A DNA stretch of 20,543 nucleotides. It comes from Oscillospiraceae bacterium. GTDB lineage: Bacteria; Bacillota; Clostridia; Oscillospirales; Ruminococcaceae. Made by a program: the position numbers and the translations under genes. The DNA is taken from positions 1 through 20,543 of the forward strand of contig JAEDGE010000018.1 in assembly GCA_016297675.1 (NCBI GenBank), given 5' to 3'. The first letter of the stretch is position 1. Each line of letters starts with the position of its first letter. Under the pieces are notes generated by a model, which worked only from the letters and a program-made list of their open reading frames with translations, was not told the DNA's origin and searched no databases. Below are positions 5,591 through 12,966 of the stretch, one piece after another.

Positions 5591-7300
5591 TTAACCACGT
5601 CGTTTTTTACGGTTATAGTTTCCGGTATTATTTTTGTTGTATTCCCGATTTTTACGGAAGTTGCCGGAACGGGAATTTCCGCCGCGGGAATTGGAACGAT
5701 AGTTGCCGTTGCGTTCTTCGTGCAGCTTTGCATGAACCGTATGGCCATTGATTTTTCCGGTCTGCATGGCATCAATAATCGATGCAGATTCTGCAACAGG
5801 AACCTCTACGGTTGTATACTTATCATAAATATCAATTTTACCAAATTCCGAACCAGAGAGACCAGTAGCTTCTACCAGTGCACCAAGGATAAAATTGGGT
5901 GCCATGCGTTCCTTACGCCCCACATTGAAATGCACCTTGACTGTCTGGGAACCGCTGTGACGGCCTTTGCGAATGGGTTTTGGAATGTCAAATGCTGGAA
6001 GATTTTTCGTCGCAGCTGTAATTTGTTCCTGTAGCAGCAGTGCCAAGAGCGTTTCGGCAGAAGTTCCGGAGGCGAGCATCTGTTCTGCCAACTGTACAGC
6101 TTCCGCAGAAGGCGTTGTTTCGCTGCACTGTTCCTGTAAATGCTGCTGCAAATTGTCCAATGCTTCCTGCTTCATTTCTGCAGCAGTTGGCAGTGTGATT
6201 TCTTCAATATTGGCTCTGGTATACTGGGAAATGGAACGGAGTTCCAGTTCCTGTTTTCTGCCACTGATGATGCTGTAAGCAGTGCCTTCTTTCCCAGCAC
6301 GTCCAGTTCTGCCGATGCGGTGGATATAGTACTCATGATCCTGTGGCAGGTCGTAGTTAAATACAACGTCAACACCTTTGACATCAATCCCTCTTGCTGC
6401 AACGTCTGTAGCAATCAGGATATTGCAACGACCGTTTTTAAAGCTGTTCATGACTTGCGTCCGCTGCATTTGCTTCATATCGCCATGCAGCCCGACCGCA
6501 GCAAAGCCACGATTTTGCAAGGCTTCTGTGAGTTCATCTACCATTTTCTTGGTATTGCAGAAAATCATAGAGGAAACTGGTTTTTTGGCTGCCAGCAGCA
6601 GATGCAGGGCATCCGTTTTTCTTCCCATAGGCACATTGACCGCATATTGTGCAATGGCATCCACCGTCCGGTGCGGACTTTGAATCTGTACCATAACAGG
6701 ATCCTTCTGGTACTGTTTGGTGATGGCAAGGATCGCAGGTGGCATAGTAGCGGAAAAGAGTACGGTTTGCCGGTTTTCCGGTGTCTGTGACAGAACTGCT
6801 TCAATATCCTCCCGAAATCCCATGTTCAGCATTTCGTCTGCCTCATCCAGTACAATGGTACGCAGATGCTCTAATTTGAGTGTACGACGGCGAAGGTGGT
6901 CTAATACTCTGCCGGGTGTGCCGACTACAATATTGGCACCATTTTTCAGGGCATGGATCTGTCGCTCCATGCTGGCACCGCCGTAGACGGCAACCGGCTT
7001 GATCCACTTTTTGAATTTTGCAAACTTTCCGATTTCCTCGCAGGCTTGCATGGCAAGCTCTCTGGTGGGACAGAGAATCAGAGCATATACAAAGGATTCG
7101 TCATCCTTTGCAATTTGTTCAATGATGGGAATGCTGAATGCTGCGGTTTTGCCTGTACCGGTGTTTGATTTGCCGATGACATCCCGTCCCTCTAAGAGAA
7201 GGGGAATGGTTTTTGCCTGAATTTCAGTCATATCTGTGAAATTCTGATTCGCAATGGCTTGCAGCATTTCTGCGGAGAGAGATGTGTTTTGAAATTGCAT
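5591..7300 (-). CDS. DEAD-box RNA helicase with DbpA-type RNA-binding domain
   Basis: This ATP-dependent RNA helicase is of the DeaD/CshA/DbpA group, which acts in ribosome assembly, mRNA decay or cold adaptation. The 569 residues show the Q motif region (FTDMTEIQAKTIP), motif I SNTGTGKT (45-52; the usual first residues are AQ or AR), PTRELA, TPGR, DEAD (152-155), SAT (183-185), ATDVAARGID and HRIGRTGRAG (327-336). A DbpA-like RRM follows at about 454-528 (VKVHFNVGRKERMAPNFI), then a basic Arg/Gly/Asn-rich tail to the end. The ATG at 7300 has AAAGGA at proper spacing; an upstream in-frame extension lacks a ribosome site. It lies 84 bases downstream of yebC, with a hairpin between them, and is probably co-transcribed with the ribosome-related operon. 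Confidence 0.93.
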   Translation of the reverse strand: MQFQNTSLSAEMLQAIANQNFTDMTEIQAKTIPLLLEGRDVIGKSNTGTGKTAAFSIPIIEQIAKDDESFVYALILCPTRELAMQACEEIGKFAKFKKWIKPVAVYGGASMERQIHALKNGANIVVGTPGRVLDHLRRRTLKLEHLRTIVLDEADEMLNMGFREDIEAVLSQTPENRQTVLFSATMPPAILAITKQYQKDPVMVQIQSPHRTVDAIAQYAVNVPMGRKTDALHLLLAAKKPVSSMIFCNTKKMVDELTEALQNRGFAAVGLHGDMKQMQRTQVMNSFKNGRCNILIATDVAARGIDVKGVDVVFNYDLPQDHEYYIHRIGRTGRAGKEGTAYSIISGRKQELELRSISQYTRANIEEITLPTAAEMKQEALDNLQQHLQEQCSETTPSAEAVQLAEQMLASGTSAETLLALLLQEQITAATKNLPAFDIPKPIRKGRHSGSQTVKVHFNVGRKERMAPNFILGALVEATGLSGSEFGKIDIYDKYTTVEVPVAESASIIDAMQTGKINGHTVHAKLHEERNGNYRSNSRGGNSRSGNFRKNREYNKNNTGNYNRKKRRG

Positions 7301-7328
7301 GTTGGTTCCTTTCTTTTGTATAAAATGG

Positions 7329-7359
7329 AAGCGTATTCGTAGAAAGTGCGAATACGCTT
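7329..7359 (-). promoter_or_regulatory. Hairpin between yebC and the helicase gene
   Basis: AAGCGTATTCG (7329-7339) and CGAATACGCTT (7349-7359) form a perfect 11-bp stem. On the minus strand only a short U-run follows, so it would be a leaky terminator or processing site rather than a full stop. Confidence 0.6.
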
Positions 7360-7384
7360 GCATTCTGAACAAGGGATAAATTTT

Positions 7385-8125
7385 TTATGCGTCTGCTTCT
7401 TCCGGCATGCTCCAGTTATGATAAACATTCTGAACATCGTCGTTTTCTTCCAGATGTTCCAGCAGTAGATTCATTTTCTTGATCTGGTCTTCATCTGTCA
7501 ATGTCGTGTAGGTTGCAGGAATCTGTTCTACTTCTGCGGAGAGAATATGGTATCCCTTTTCTGCCAGACCATCCCGCAGCTGCGGCAAAACAGATGGTTC
7601 ACAACTGATTTCTACGACATCCTCTTCTACAGAGAGATCGTCTGCATCGAATGCAAAGCAATCTTCCATGACGGTATCTTCATCCAGACCGGTATTTTCG
7701 AGGACAACCATACCTTTTTCGGAGAACAGGAACGAAACGCAGCCGCTGGTACCGAGGTTGCCACCGAATTTGTCGAAGTAGTGGCGAATATCGCCGGCAG
7801 TTCGATTCTTGTTATCCGTCAGACACTCTACGATAACAGCCACGCCGTTTGGCCCATATCCTTCATAGACGATGGATTCATAGTTGTTCTTATCACCGCC
7901 GCCAGCAGCCTTTTTAATGACACGGTCAATGTTATCATTTGGTACATTGTTTGCTTTTGCCTTCGCGATTAAGTCCCGCAGTTTGGAATTGCTGTTTGGA
8001 TCTGCTCCGCCCTCTTTGACACAGACTGTGATTTCCCGTCCGATTTTGGTAAAGATTTTTGCCTTTGCCGCATCGGTTGCTTCCTTTTTTCGTTTAATGT
8101 TATTCCATTTTGAATGTCCGGACAT
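7385..8125 (-). CDS. yebC: YebC/PmpR/TACO1 family protein
   Basis: The family was long annotated as a transcription regulator; more recent work links bacterial YebC and mitochondrial TACO1 to translation, helping ribosomes through proline-rich stretches. The 246 residues are full length. The N-terminal signature MSGHSKWNNIKRKKEATDAA is unmistakable, followed by KIGREITVCVKEGG and the conserved VYEGYGPNGVAVIVECLTDN at about residues 86-105. The acidic second and third domains end in NWSMPEEADA. The ATG at 8125 has AAAGGATG upstream, and the gene starts 9 bases after the Mini-RNase III stop, so it belongs to the rplU-obg operon, consistent with a translational role. Confidence 0.95.
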   Translation of the reverse strand: MSGHSKWNNIKRKKEATDAAKAKIFTKIGREITVCVKEGGADPNSNSKLRDLIAKAKANNVPNDNIDRVIKKAAGGGDKNNYESIVYEGYGPNGVAVIVECLTDNKNRTAGDIRHYFDKFGGNLGTSGCVSFLFSEKGMVVLENTGLDEDTVMEDCFAFDADDLSVEEDVVEISCEPSVLPQLRDGLAEKGYHILSAEVEQIPATYTTLTDEDQIKKMNLLLEHLEENDDVQNVYHNWSMPEEADA

Positions 8126-8134
8126 GGTGTAAAT

Positions 8135-8563
8135 TCATCCTTTCGATTGATTTTCTGCCGCAGCAGAGACAATTGCTTGATATTCTGTCGTCTGCTGAAT
8201 TTGTTTCATCAATGCATCCAGCCGTTCGGTTGCACCGGTTAAATATAAATATCCAAATACTGCTTCTAATCCGGTGGCATAGCGGTAATCTGCCTGATGG
8301 ATATGTTTGGGAGCTGCATTCCGCCCCCTTAAAAAGACAGCATGTTCTGCTTCTGTGAGCGTAGGCAGCAAATACCGCATCATGGCTGCCTGAAAGCCGG
8401 CACAAACCAGCGAGACTTTTTTTTGATGCAGGGCAGCTGACGGCTGGTTTGCCAACAGCACCAGCTGTTCCCGAATCATCGTATCAAAAATACTATCGCC
8501 CAAAAAGGCAAGGGTCAAAGGGCTGTATTGCTTTGCGTCGTGCGGCGTCAGCGGTGTTTGCAT
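8135..8563 (-). CDS. mrnC: Mini-ribonuclease 3
   Basis: Mini-RNase III is a dimeric RNase III catalytic domain without the dsRNA-binding domain; in B. subtilis it matures 23S rRNA ends. The 142 residues match this size. The catalytic motif appears as LAFLGDSIFDTMIREQL (about 18-34), with acidic residues at the positions expected for metal binding, and the second acidic cluster as LEAVFGYLYLTG. Two further ATGs lie near the ribosome site; 8563 was chosen because it leaves GGAAAGGATG free at the right distance. The gene is 23 bases after obg and 9 before yebC. In many Firmicutes mrnC sits next to cysS, so its placement in the obg operon is a local feature. Confidence 0.92.
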   Translation of the reverse strand: MQTPLTPHDAKQYSPLTLAFLGDSIFDTMIREQLVLLANQPSAALHQKKVSLVCAGFQAAMMRYLLPTLTEAEHAVFLRGRNAAPKHIHQADYRYATGLEAVFGYLYLTGATERLDALMKQIQQTTEYQAIVSAAAENQSKG

Positions 8564-8586
8564 CCCATCGCATCCTTTCCGGTGAG

Positions 8587-9864
8587 TTAAGACACGAAGT
8601 CAAATTCAAATCCATAGAGGTTGACCGTGTCACCCTCCTGAATTCCCATTTCTTCCAGCTTGTCAATGATTCCGCTGCTGCGAAGCACTTTCTGAAAATA
8701 CTGCAAAGAAGAATAGTCATCCAGATTGACCGTTCGCAGAATGGGTTCGAGGAATTTGGCATCCACATAATAAATGCCATCTTCGACTTCAATTTCAAAT
8801 TTGCCCTTTTCTGCCGTTGCTGCCAGTTCTTCTTCTGTGAGTGGTTCTGGCTCATATTGCAGAATCGGTGGCAATTCTGTCAGCTTGGAGCTGACTGCCT
8901 GCATCAATTCTTTTGTACCTTGCGTAGTGGCAGCGGAGATGCAGTAGAAGGGGAGTCCTTTTTCTGTTTCGATATAGTGCCGGAATGCTGCAATCTGTTC
9001 TTCTGTTGCCATATCGCATTTATTGGCAGCCACAATCTGTGGCCGTGCAGCCAAATCGGCATTGAATCGTTCCAGTTCCTGTTGGATGGTTTCATAGTCG
9101 GCAATCGGATCTCTGCCTTCAGAGCCGGAAACATCTACAATGTGCAGAATCAGCCGGCATCGTTCCACATGCCGCAGAAAAGCGTGTCCCAGTCCGATGC
9201 CGTCACTGGCGCCTTCAATCAGTCCGGGAATATCTGCCATCACAAAAGAAGATTCTGCATTGACTTTTACCACGCCCAGTACTGGGGTCAATGTGGTGAA
9301 ATGATAATTTGCAATTTTCGGTTTTGCCGCACTCACGACAGAAATCAGCGTAGATTTACCAACATTCGGGTAGCCGACAAGTCCAACATCTGCCAGTAGT
9401 TTTAATTCCAGAATGACTTCAAATTCCTCACCTGGAAAACCCGGCTTTGCAAAACGGGGAATTTGTCTGGTAGAGGTGGCAAAATTACAGTTGCCTCTGC
9501 CACCATTGCCGCCTTTTGCCAGAATTTGCGGCTCATCCGTGGAGAGATCTGCCATAATTCTGCCATTTTTGGCATTGCGGACAATCGTGCCCCGTGGTAC
9601 TTTGATGATGAGATCCGGTGCACTTTTTCCGGTGCATCGTTTGGAACCGCCGTTTTCGCCTCGCTGTGCGACATATTTTTTATGATAACGGAAATCCAGC
9701 AGGGTGGAGAGATTGGTGTCCACCTGAAAAACGATATTTCCGCCTTTTCCGCCATTGCCGCCGTCCGGTCCGCCGGCAGCGACATATTTTTCTCTGTGAA
9801 AGGAAACGGCACCGTCTCCGCCGTCTCCGGCTTTGATATAGATTTTTACCTTATCAACAAACAT
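8587..9864 (-). CDS. obg: Obg/CgtA GTPase
   Basis: Obg is an essential GTPase that binds the 50S subunit and couples ribosome assembly to growth and stress state. The 425-residue protein shows all three domains: the glycine-rich Obg fold (residues 1-158, with GDGGDG, GGPDGGNGGKGG and GGNGGRGN), the G domain (GYPNVGKST 164-172, DIPG 211-214, NKCD 281-284) and a C-terminal OCT domain from about 350, present in Gram-positive Obg. The ATG at 9864 has a GAGG-containing ribosome site. It follows rpmA by 99 bases, and that gap contains a terminator-like hairpin (9915-9941), so obg and the genes after it may receive less transcript than the ribosomal proteins. Confidence 0.97.
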   Translation of the reverse strand: MFVDKVKIYIKAGDGGDGAVSFHREKYVAAGGPDGGNGGKGGNIVFQVDTNLSTLLDFRYHKKYVAQRGENGGSKRCTGKSAPDLIIKVPRGTIVRNAKNGRIMADLSTDEPQILAKGGNGGRGNCNFATSTRQIPRFAKPGFPGEEFEVILELKLLADVGLVGYPNVGKSTLISVVSAAKPKIANYHFTTLTPVLGVVKVNAESSFVMADIPGLIEGASDGIGLGHAFLRHVERCRLILHIVDVSGSEGRDPIADYETIQQELERFNADLAARPQIVAANKCDMATEEQIAAFRHYIETEKGLPFYCISAATTQGTKELMQAVSSKLTELPPILQYEPEPLTEEELAATAEKGKFEIEVEDGIYYVDAKFLEPILRTVNLDDYSSLQYFQKVLRSSGIIDKLEEMGIQEGDTVNLYGFEFDFVS

Positions 9865-9914
9865 AGCAACCTCATATCTCTCTGTAATTCAGGGTGGATG
9901 GGGAAATGAAAAGA

Positions 9915-9941
9915 AAATCCCAAGCGAAAGGCTCGGGATTT
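9915..9941 (-). terminator. Partial terminator between rpmA and obg
   Basis: On the minus strand AAATCCCGAGC and GCTTGGGATTT pair with one mismatch around a CTTTC loop, followed by TCTTTTC. The U-tract is imperfect, suggesting attenuation rather than full stop inside the operon. Confidence 0.7.
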
Positions 9942-9963
9942 CTGTCAGATGCTATGAAAAAGC

Positions 9964-10245
9964 TTATTCAGCAGTGTAAACGCTGACCTTCTTGCGGTCA
10001 CGTCCCCAACGCTCAAACTTTACCGTACCGTCTACCATTGCAAACAGGGTATCGTCAGAACCGATGCCAACACCAGTACCCGGATGAATATGAGTACCTC
10101 TCTGACGAACGAGAATGTTGCCAGCCTTTACGAACTGACCATCTGCCCGCTTAACACCCAGCCGCTTGGATTCGGAATCACGGCCGTTCTTGGTAGAACC
10201 AGAACCTTTTTTATGTGCAAAGAATTGCATACTAATCTTCAACAT
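9964..10245 (-). CDS. rpmA: 50S ribosomal protein L27, with cleavable N-terminus
   Basis: L27 sits near the peptidyl transferase centre with its N-terminus reaching toward the tRNA acceptor ends. The 93-residue protein begins MLKISMQFF followed by AHKKGSGSTKNGRDSESKR. The first nine residues match the Firmicute-type extension (consensus ending LQFFA) that the protease Prp removes after FF; the gene for Prp lies directly upstream. Conserved segments LGVKRADGQFV, VRQRGTHIHPG and GVGIGSDDTLFA follow. The ATG at 10245 is preceded by CGGAGGTG. Confidence 0.97.
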   Translation of the reverse strand: MLKISMQFFAHKKGSGSTKNGRDSESKRLGVKRADGQFVKAGNILVRQRGTHIHPGTGVGIGSDDTLFAMVDGTVKFERWGRDRKKVSVYTAE

Positions 10246-10293
10246 GGTTAATTACACCTCCGTGTGTTTCAGTTTCAGTGACCCGTAAAAAAT

Positions 10294-10614
10294 TTACGGG
10301 GCGGAAGCAACCCGTATGCGGATGCAGTCCGGTGCTTCTTCCATTAAGAGCTGCAATTGCAGAAACAAGCCCTGTAAAAGCAGATTTGCATGTTCATTCT
10401 GTATGGAAGCAACAGAAATCGAAATGCGGTTTCCCTCCACTGCAATCTCAGCCGGCAGATGATAAATCTCTGTAAGCAGATTTGCGGTCATCTGTACAGA
10501 AGCGGAAACGCTGGCACAAATGACATCCTGTCCTGCATCGGCAAAACCAGCATGTCCGGAAACGGAAACGCTGATGAATGCTTGATTGCGTTTTAAAAAT
10601 GTGGCGGTAATCAT
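10294..10614 (-). CDS. prp: Ribosomal-processing cysteine protease Prp
   Basis: Prp cleaves the N-terminal extension from L27 and is found in Firmicutes and related phyla that carry it. The 106 residues show the catalytic pair of the family: His in SGHAGFADAG (H21) and Cys in GQDVICASVSA (C33). The gene lies between rplU and rpmA, its usual place. The ATG at 10614 is 12 bases past the rplU stop and has no clear Shine-Dalgarno sequence, so translation probably depends on ribosomes finishing rplU. Confidence 0.95.
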   Translation of the reverse strand: MITATFLKRNQAFISVSVSGHAGFADAGQDVICASVSASVQMTANLLTEIYHLPAEIAVEGNRISISVASIQNEHANLLLQGLFLQLQLLMEEAPDCIRIRVASAP

Positions 10615-10626
10615 GATACAGGGGAC

Positions 10627-10938
10627 TTATGCCTGAATGGCTTCGATCTGTACCTTGGTATACGGCTGTCTGTGACCCTGCTTTTTCTTTTCGGACTTCT
10701 TCGGCTTGTAAGTCATAACAGTGATCTTCTTTGCCTTGCCGTTCTTCAGTACCTTTGCACTGACGGTTGCACCTGCAACATACGGTGTGCCAACATTCAG
10801 ACCAGATTCTGTGCTGACTGCAACAACCTTGTCGAAGGTAACGGTAGATTCTTCTTCAGCGTTCAGCTTTTCGATAAAAACAACGTCTCCCTGCTTTACC
10901 TGATACTGCTTTCCGCCGGTTTCAATGACTGCGTACAT
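10627..10938 (-). CDS. rplU: 50S ribosomal protein L21
   Basis: L21 binds 23S rRNA in the large subunit. The 103-residue protein starts MYAVIETGGKQYQVKQGD, the family signature, and ends with GHRQPYTKVQIEAIQA. The start at 10938 was chosen because homologues begin there and AGGTG lies upstream; a longer in-frame extension to 11037 would run through the leader RNA and past the transcription start. First gene of the operon rplU-prp-rpmA-obg-mrnC-yebC and probably the helicase gene beyond. Confidence 0.97.
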   Translation of the reverse strand: MYAVIETGGKQYQVKQGDVVFIEKLNAEEESTVTFDKVVAVSTESGLNVGTPYVAGATVSAKVLKNGKAKKITVMTYKPKKSEKKKQGHRQPYTKVQIEAIQA

Positions 10939-11019
10939 GTGTATGCACCTGCCTTCTTTACAAACTCGCTGTTTCAGGCACACGACAGTGTCGTGATTTT
11001 CGACCTGAACCCATGCGGT
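10939..11019 (-). ncRNA. L21 leader RNA
   Basis: The leader between promoter and rplU contains a nested hairpin: outer TTCAGG/CCTGAA (10973-10978 and 11004-11009) and inner CACGAC/GTCGTG with a 3-base loop (10981-10995). It ends with the AGGTG ribosome site. Position and layout fit the Firmicute L21 leader family, thought to give feedback by a ribosomal protein of the operon. The family match is by recollection and context, not by a covariance search. Confidence 0.65.
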
Positions 11020-11025
11020 TTTTTT

Positions 11026-11054
11026 ATTATACCACAATTGTGAGCGACTGTCAA
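11026..11054 (-). promoter_or_regulatory. Promoter of the rplU operon
   Basis: Perfect TTGACA and TATAAT are separated by 17 bases on the minus strand; transcription should start close to 11019. Confidence 0.95.
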
Positions 11055-11352
11055 GGAAAACAGTCGAAAAAATGTAAATTTTTTATGGCATATTAGCACG
11101 TATACTATAAAGAATGGAGAAAACGATAGAAAAACCGGATGGCAGAAAAGACACTGAAAAACAACACGCACTGTAATAAAGGCATCGATATGTCAGTGTG
11201 ATTTTTGTAAATTTCTCATTAAATGTGAAATAAATATAACGGATTATAACGACAAGACGTGTGAAAATGTGACAAAATGATACCATTGTTGTTGTAACGA
11301 TTGTCCAAAAATAAAAGCCGGAAATTGTGCTAAGTGCCATTTTAACAGCAGG
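11055..11352. other. Intergenic region without a supported gene
   Basis: About 300 AT-rich bases separate the rplU promoter from the divergent VanY-like gene's promoter region. Short frames on both strands lack ribosome sites. No RNA gene or repeat was recognised. Confidence 0.6.
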
Positions 11353-11420
11353 CGTATTTACAAATGCGTGTGTTTATGATAAAATAGAAATGCTAAGAAT
11401 GCGTATGCTTGTAAATACGC
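11353..11420. promoter_or_regulatory. Perfect 12-bp inverted repeat spanning the promoter
   Basis: GCGTATTTACAA (11353-11364) and TTGTAAATACGC (11409-11420) are exact reverse complements. The left arm covers the -35 and the right arm lies in the 5' leader, with the -10 at the centre. This is a candidate operator pair. The right arm is followed by TTTTT, so the pair could also act as a terminator for any transcript entering from upstream. Confidence 0.65.
11357..11385 (+). promoter_or_regulatory. Promoter of the VanY-like gene
   Basis: TTTACA, 17 bases, then TAAAAT with an extended TG. Transcription would start near 11392, leaving a leader of about 70 bases. Confidence 0.75.
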
Positions 11421-11460
11421 TTTTTGCGGATTCATTTTTGAAAGAGAGGGAAGAAATGAT

Positions 11461-12675
11461 ATGTCAGCTTGGGATTCGATCCAAAATCAAATAAAAAATC
11501 GACAAACGATGGGAAATCATGTGCAGCATCCATCAACGAAAAGTGCTGCCTCATCAATGCGGAATATGACGCAACGACAGTCTGGCTCTACACAGCCTCC
11601 ACCGATAAATCATCGTCCTGTTGCGGCAAATCGAACGGGGACACCATCTGGCAGGCCACCACAGGGGAAAAAGCCAAGGGTTCGATATGACCGGATTTTA
11701 CTGGTACTATTGATACTGATCGGATTAATTTGTCTGATGGTGATGGGGATAAAGCAGTGCGGTAAGGATGACAGTGCATCAGAAAATAAGACTGGAGAAA
11801 CGGTCACAACGACCACACAGATTTCTACCGAACCGCCGGAAAAAACATTGGCATTGACCGCAGAGGATGTACATAAGGGCAGTCTGATACTTGTGAATGC
11901 AGATCATGCTTATACGTTTGCAGCAGATGATGTGACATTGGAAACGGTTTACGAAGGTAGAAATACCTGTTATGGCGTCAGCGATATGGAGGTTTCATTG
12001 GATGCGGATGTGATTGATCATTTCAATCAATTGATGCAGGCATATTACAATATTTATGAAAATAATGATATTATGATAGTCAGCGGATATCGTACCAGAG
12101 AAGTACAGGCAGAGTTTTATGAGAGTAAGAAAACAATGCTGCCGGGCGGTTATTCTGACTACCATACAGCACGTTCCTTTGACCTTGTCATTTATCCGGA
12201 TGGGACAAGCTCTAACTATTATGCAGCCACCGGTGATTATGCGTGGATTGCAGAACATGCTGCGGAATATGGTTTTGTTCTGCGGTATCCAGATGGTAAA
12301 GCAGACAAGACGGGGATCAGTCCAAGAGCTTATACGTTCCGGTATGTTGGGATACCACATGCTTCCTATATTTATGAGAATGGATTGTGTCTGGAGGAAT
12401 ATCTGGACAATATACAGAGTTACACAGCACGGAGTCCGCTTGAAGTAAAAACGACCAGCGGGGAATGGTCTGTGTTCTATACCGCAGCAAACAGCGAAGG
12501 CAGCACGCAGATTGCAGTCCCGCAAGATGCGGTTTATACTGTTTCTGGTGATAACATGGGCGGATTTATCGTAGCTTATCAGGAAAGAAGTGCGGTTGTG
12601 ACAACAACAGCAGTGTCGGGGATGGATTCTACAGAGACGACATTGTCAGAGGAAATGACGACAGAAATCCAGTAA
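11461..12675 (+). CDS. Membrane-anchored VanY-like (M15B) protein, probable pseudoenzyme
   Basis: The 404-residue protein has a polar, probably disordered N-terminus (1-72), a single membrane helix (about 78-96), a Thr-rich linker and an extracytoplasmic domain that clearly belongs to the VanY/D-Ala-D-Ala carboxypeptidase family: VSGYRTREVQAEFY (207-220), YSDYHTARSFDL (231-242), FRYVGIPHASYIYENG (293-308) and LEEYL. In active members the motifs are SExHxxGxxxD-like with His seven residues before Asp, and ExWHFRYVG. Here the first zinc His is Tyr234, the catalytic Glu is Arg289 and the last zinc His is Thr292; only Asp241 remains, with a displaced His235. A peptidoglycan-binding or regulatory role without hydrolysis is inferred. 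The ATG at 11461 follows GAGAGGGA. It is a single-gene unit with its own promoter and terminator. Confidence 0.85.
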   Translation: MSAWDSIQNQIKNRQTMGNHVQHPSTKSAASSMRNMTQRQSGSTQPPPINHRPVAANRTGTPSGRPPQGKKPRVRYDRILLVLLILIGLICLMVMGIKQCGKDDSASENKTGETVTTTTQISTEPPEKTLALTAEDVHKGSLILVNADHAYTFAADDVTLETVYEGRNTCYGVSDMEVSLDADVIDHFNQLMQAYYNIYENNDIMIVSGYRTREVQAEFYESKKTMLPGGYSDYHTARSFDLVIYPDGTSSNYYAATGDYAWIAEHAAEYGFVLRYPDGKADKTGISPRAYTFRYVGIPHASYIYENGLCLEEYLDNIQSYTARSPLEVKTTSGEWSVFYTAANSEGSTQIAVPQDAVYTVSGDNMGGFIVAYQERSAVVTTTAVSGMDSTETTLSEEMTTEIQ

Positions 12676-12735
12676 AAATTTTTTTGTAAAGTAATTCGTA
12701 TAATATACAAGAAATAGATATTTTTATTAAAGTAG

Positions 12736-12773
12736 GAACCGGCTTGAAAAATATAAGTCGGTTCTTTTATTTT
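12736..12773 (+). terminator. Terminator of the VanY-like gene
   Basis: GAACCGGCTT (12736-12745) pairs with AAGTCGGTTC (12755-12764) with one G-U pair; TTTTATTTT follows. Confidence 0.88.
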
Positions 12774-12876
12774 AGAAAATATTTTAAAATATCAATAGAA
12801 AATATGGCTATTTGCACAGTAAGTGCGTTTGTAGAAAAAGAATCCGAAAAGATTTTTAAAATATTTGGATAAGTGC

Positions 12877-12905
12877 TTGCAAATTGCAGTAAAATAGTGT
12901 AAAAT
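12877..12905 (+). promoter_or_regulatory. Promoter of the glycolytic operon
   Basis: TTGCAA and TAAAAT are separated by 17 bases, about 60 bases upstream of the pgk start. Confidence 0.7.
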
Positions 12906-12966
12906 AAAAGAGTACAGTGCAATGGCACTGCAAAGGTTTACATTTATCATGAAAGGATGTCAGAAA

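Noticed and set aside
11083..11340. 85-residue hydrophobic minus-strand frame in the intergenic region
   Set aside because: No ribosome site or promoter in the right place; its hydrophobic make-up is what AT-rich DNA gives by chance.
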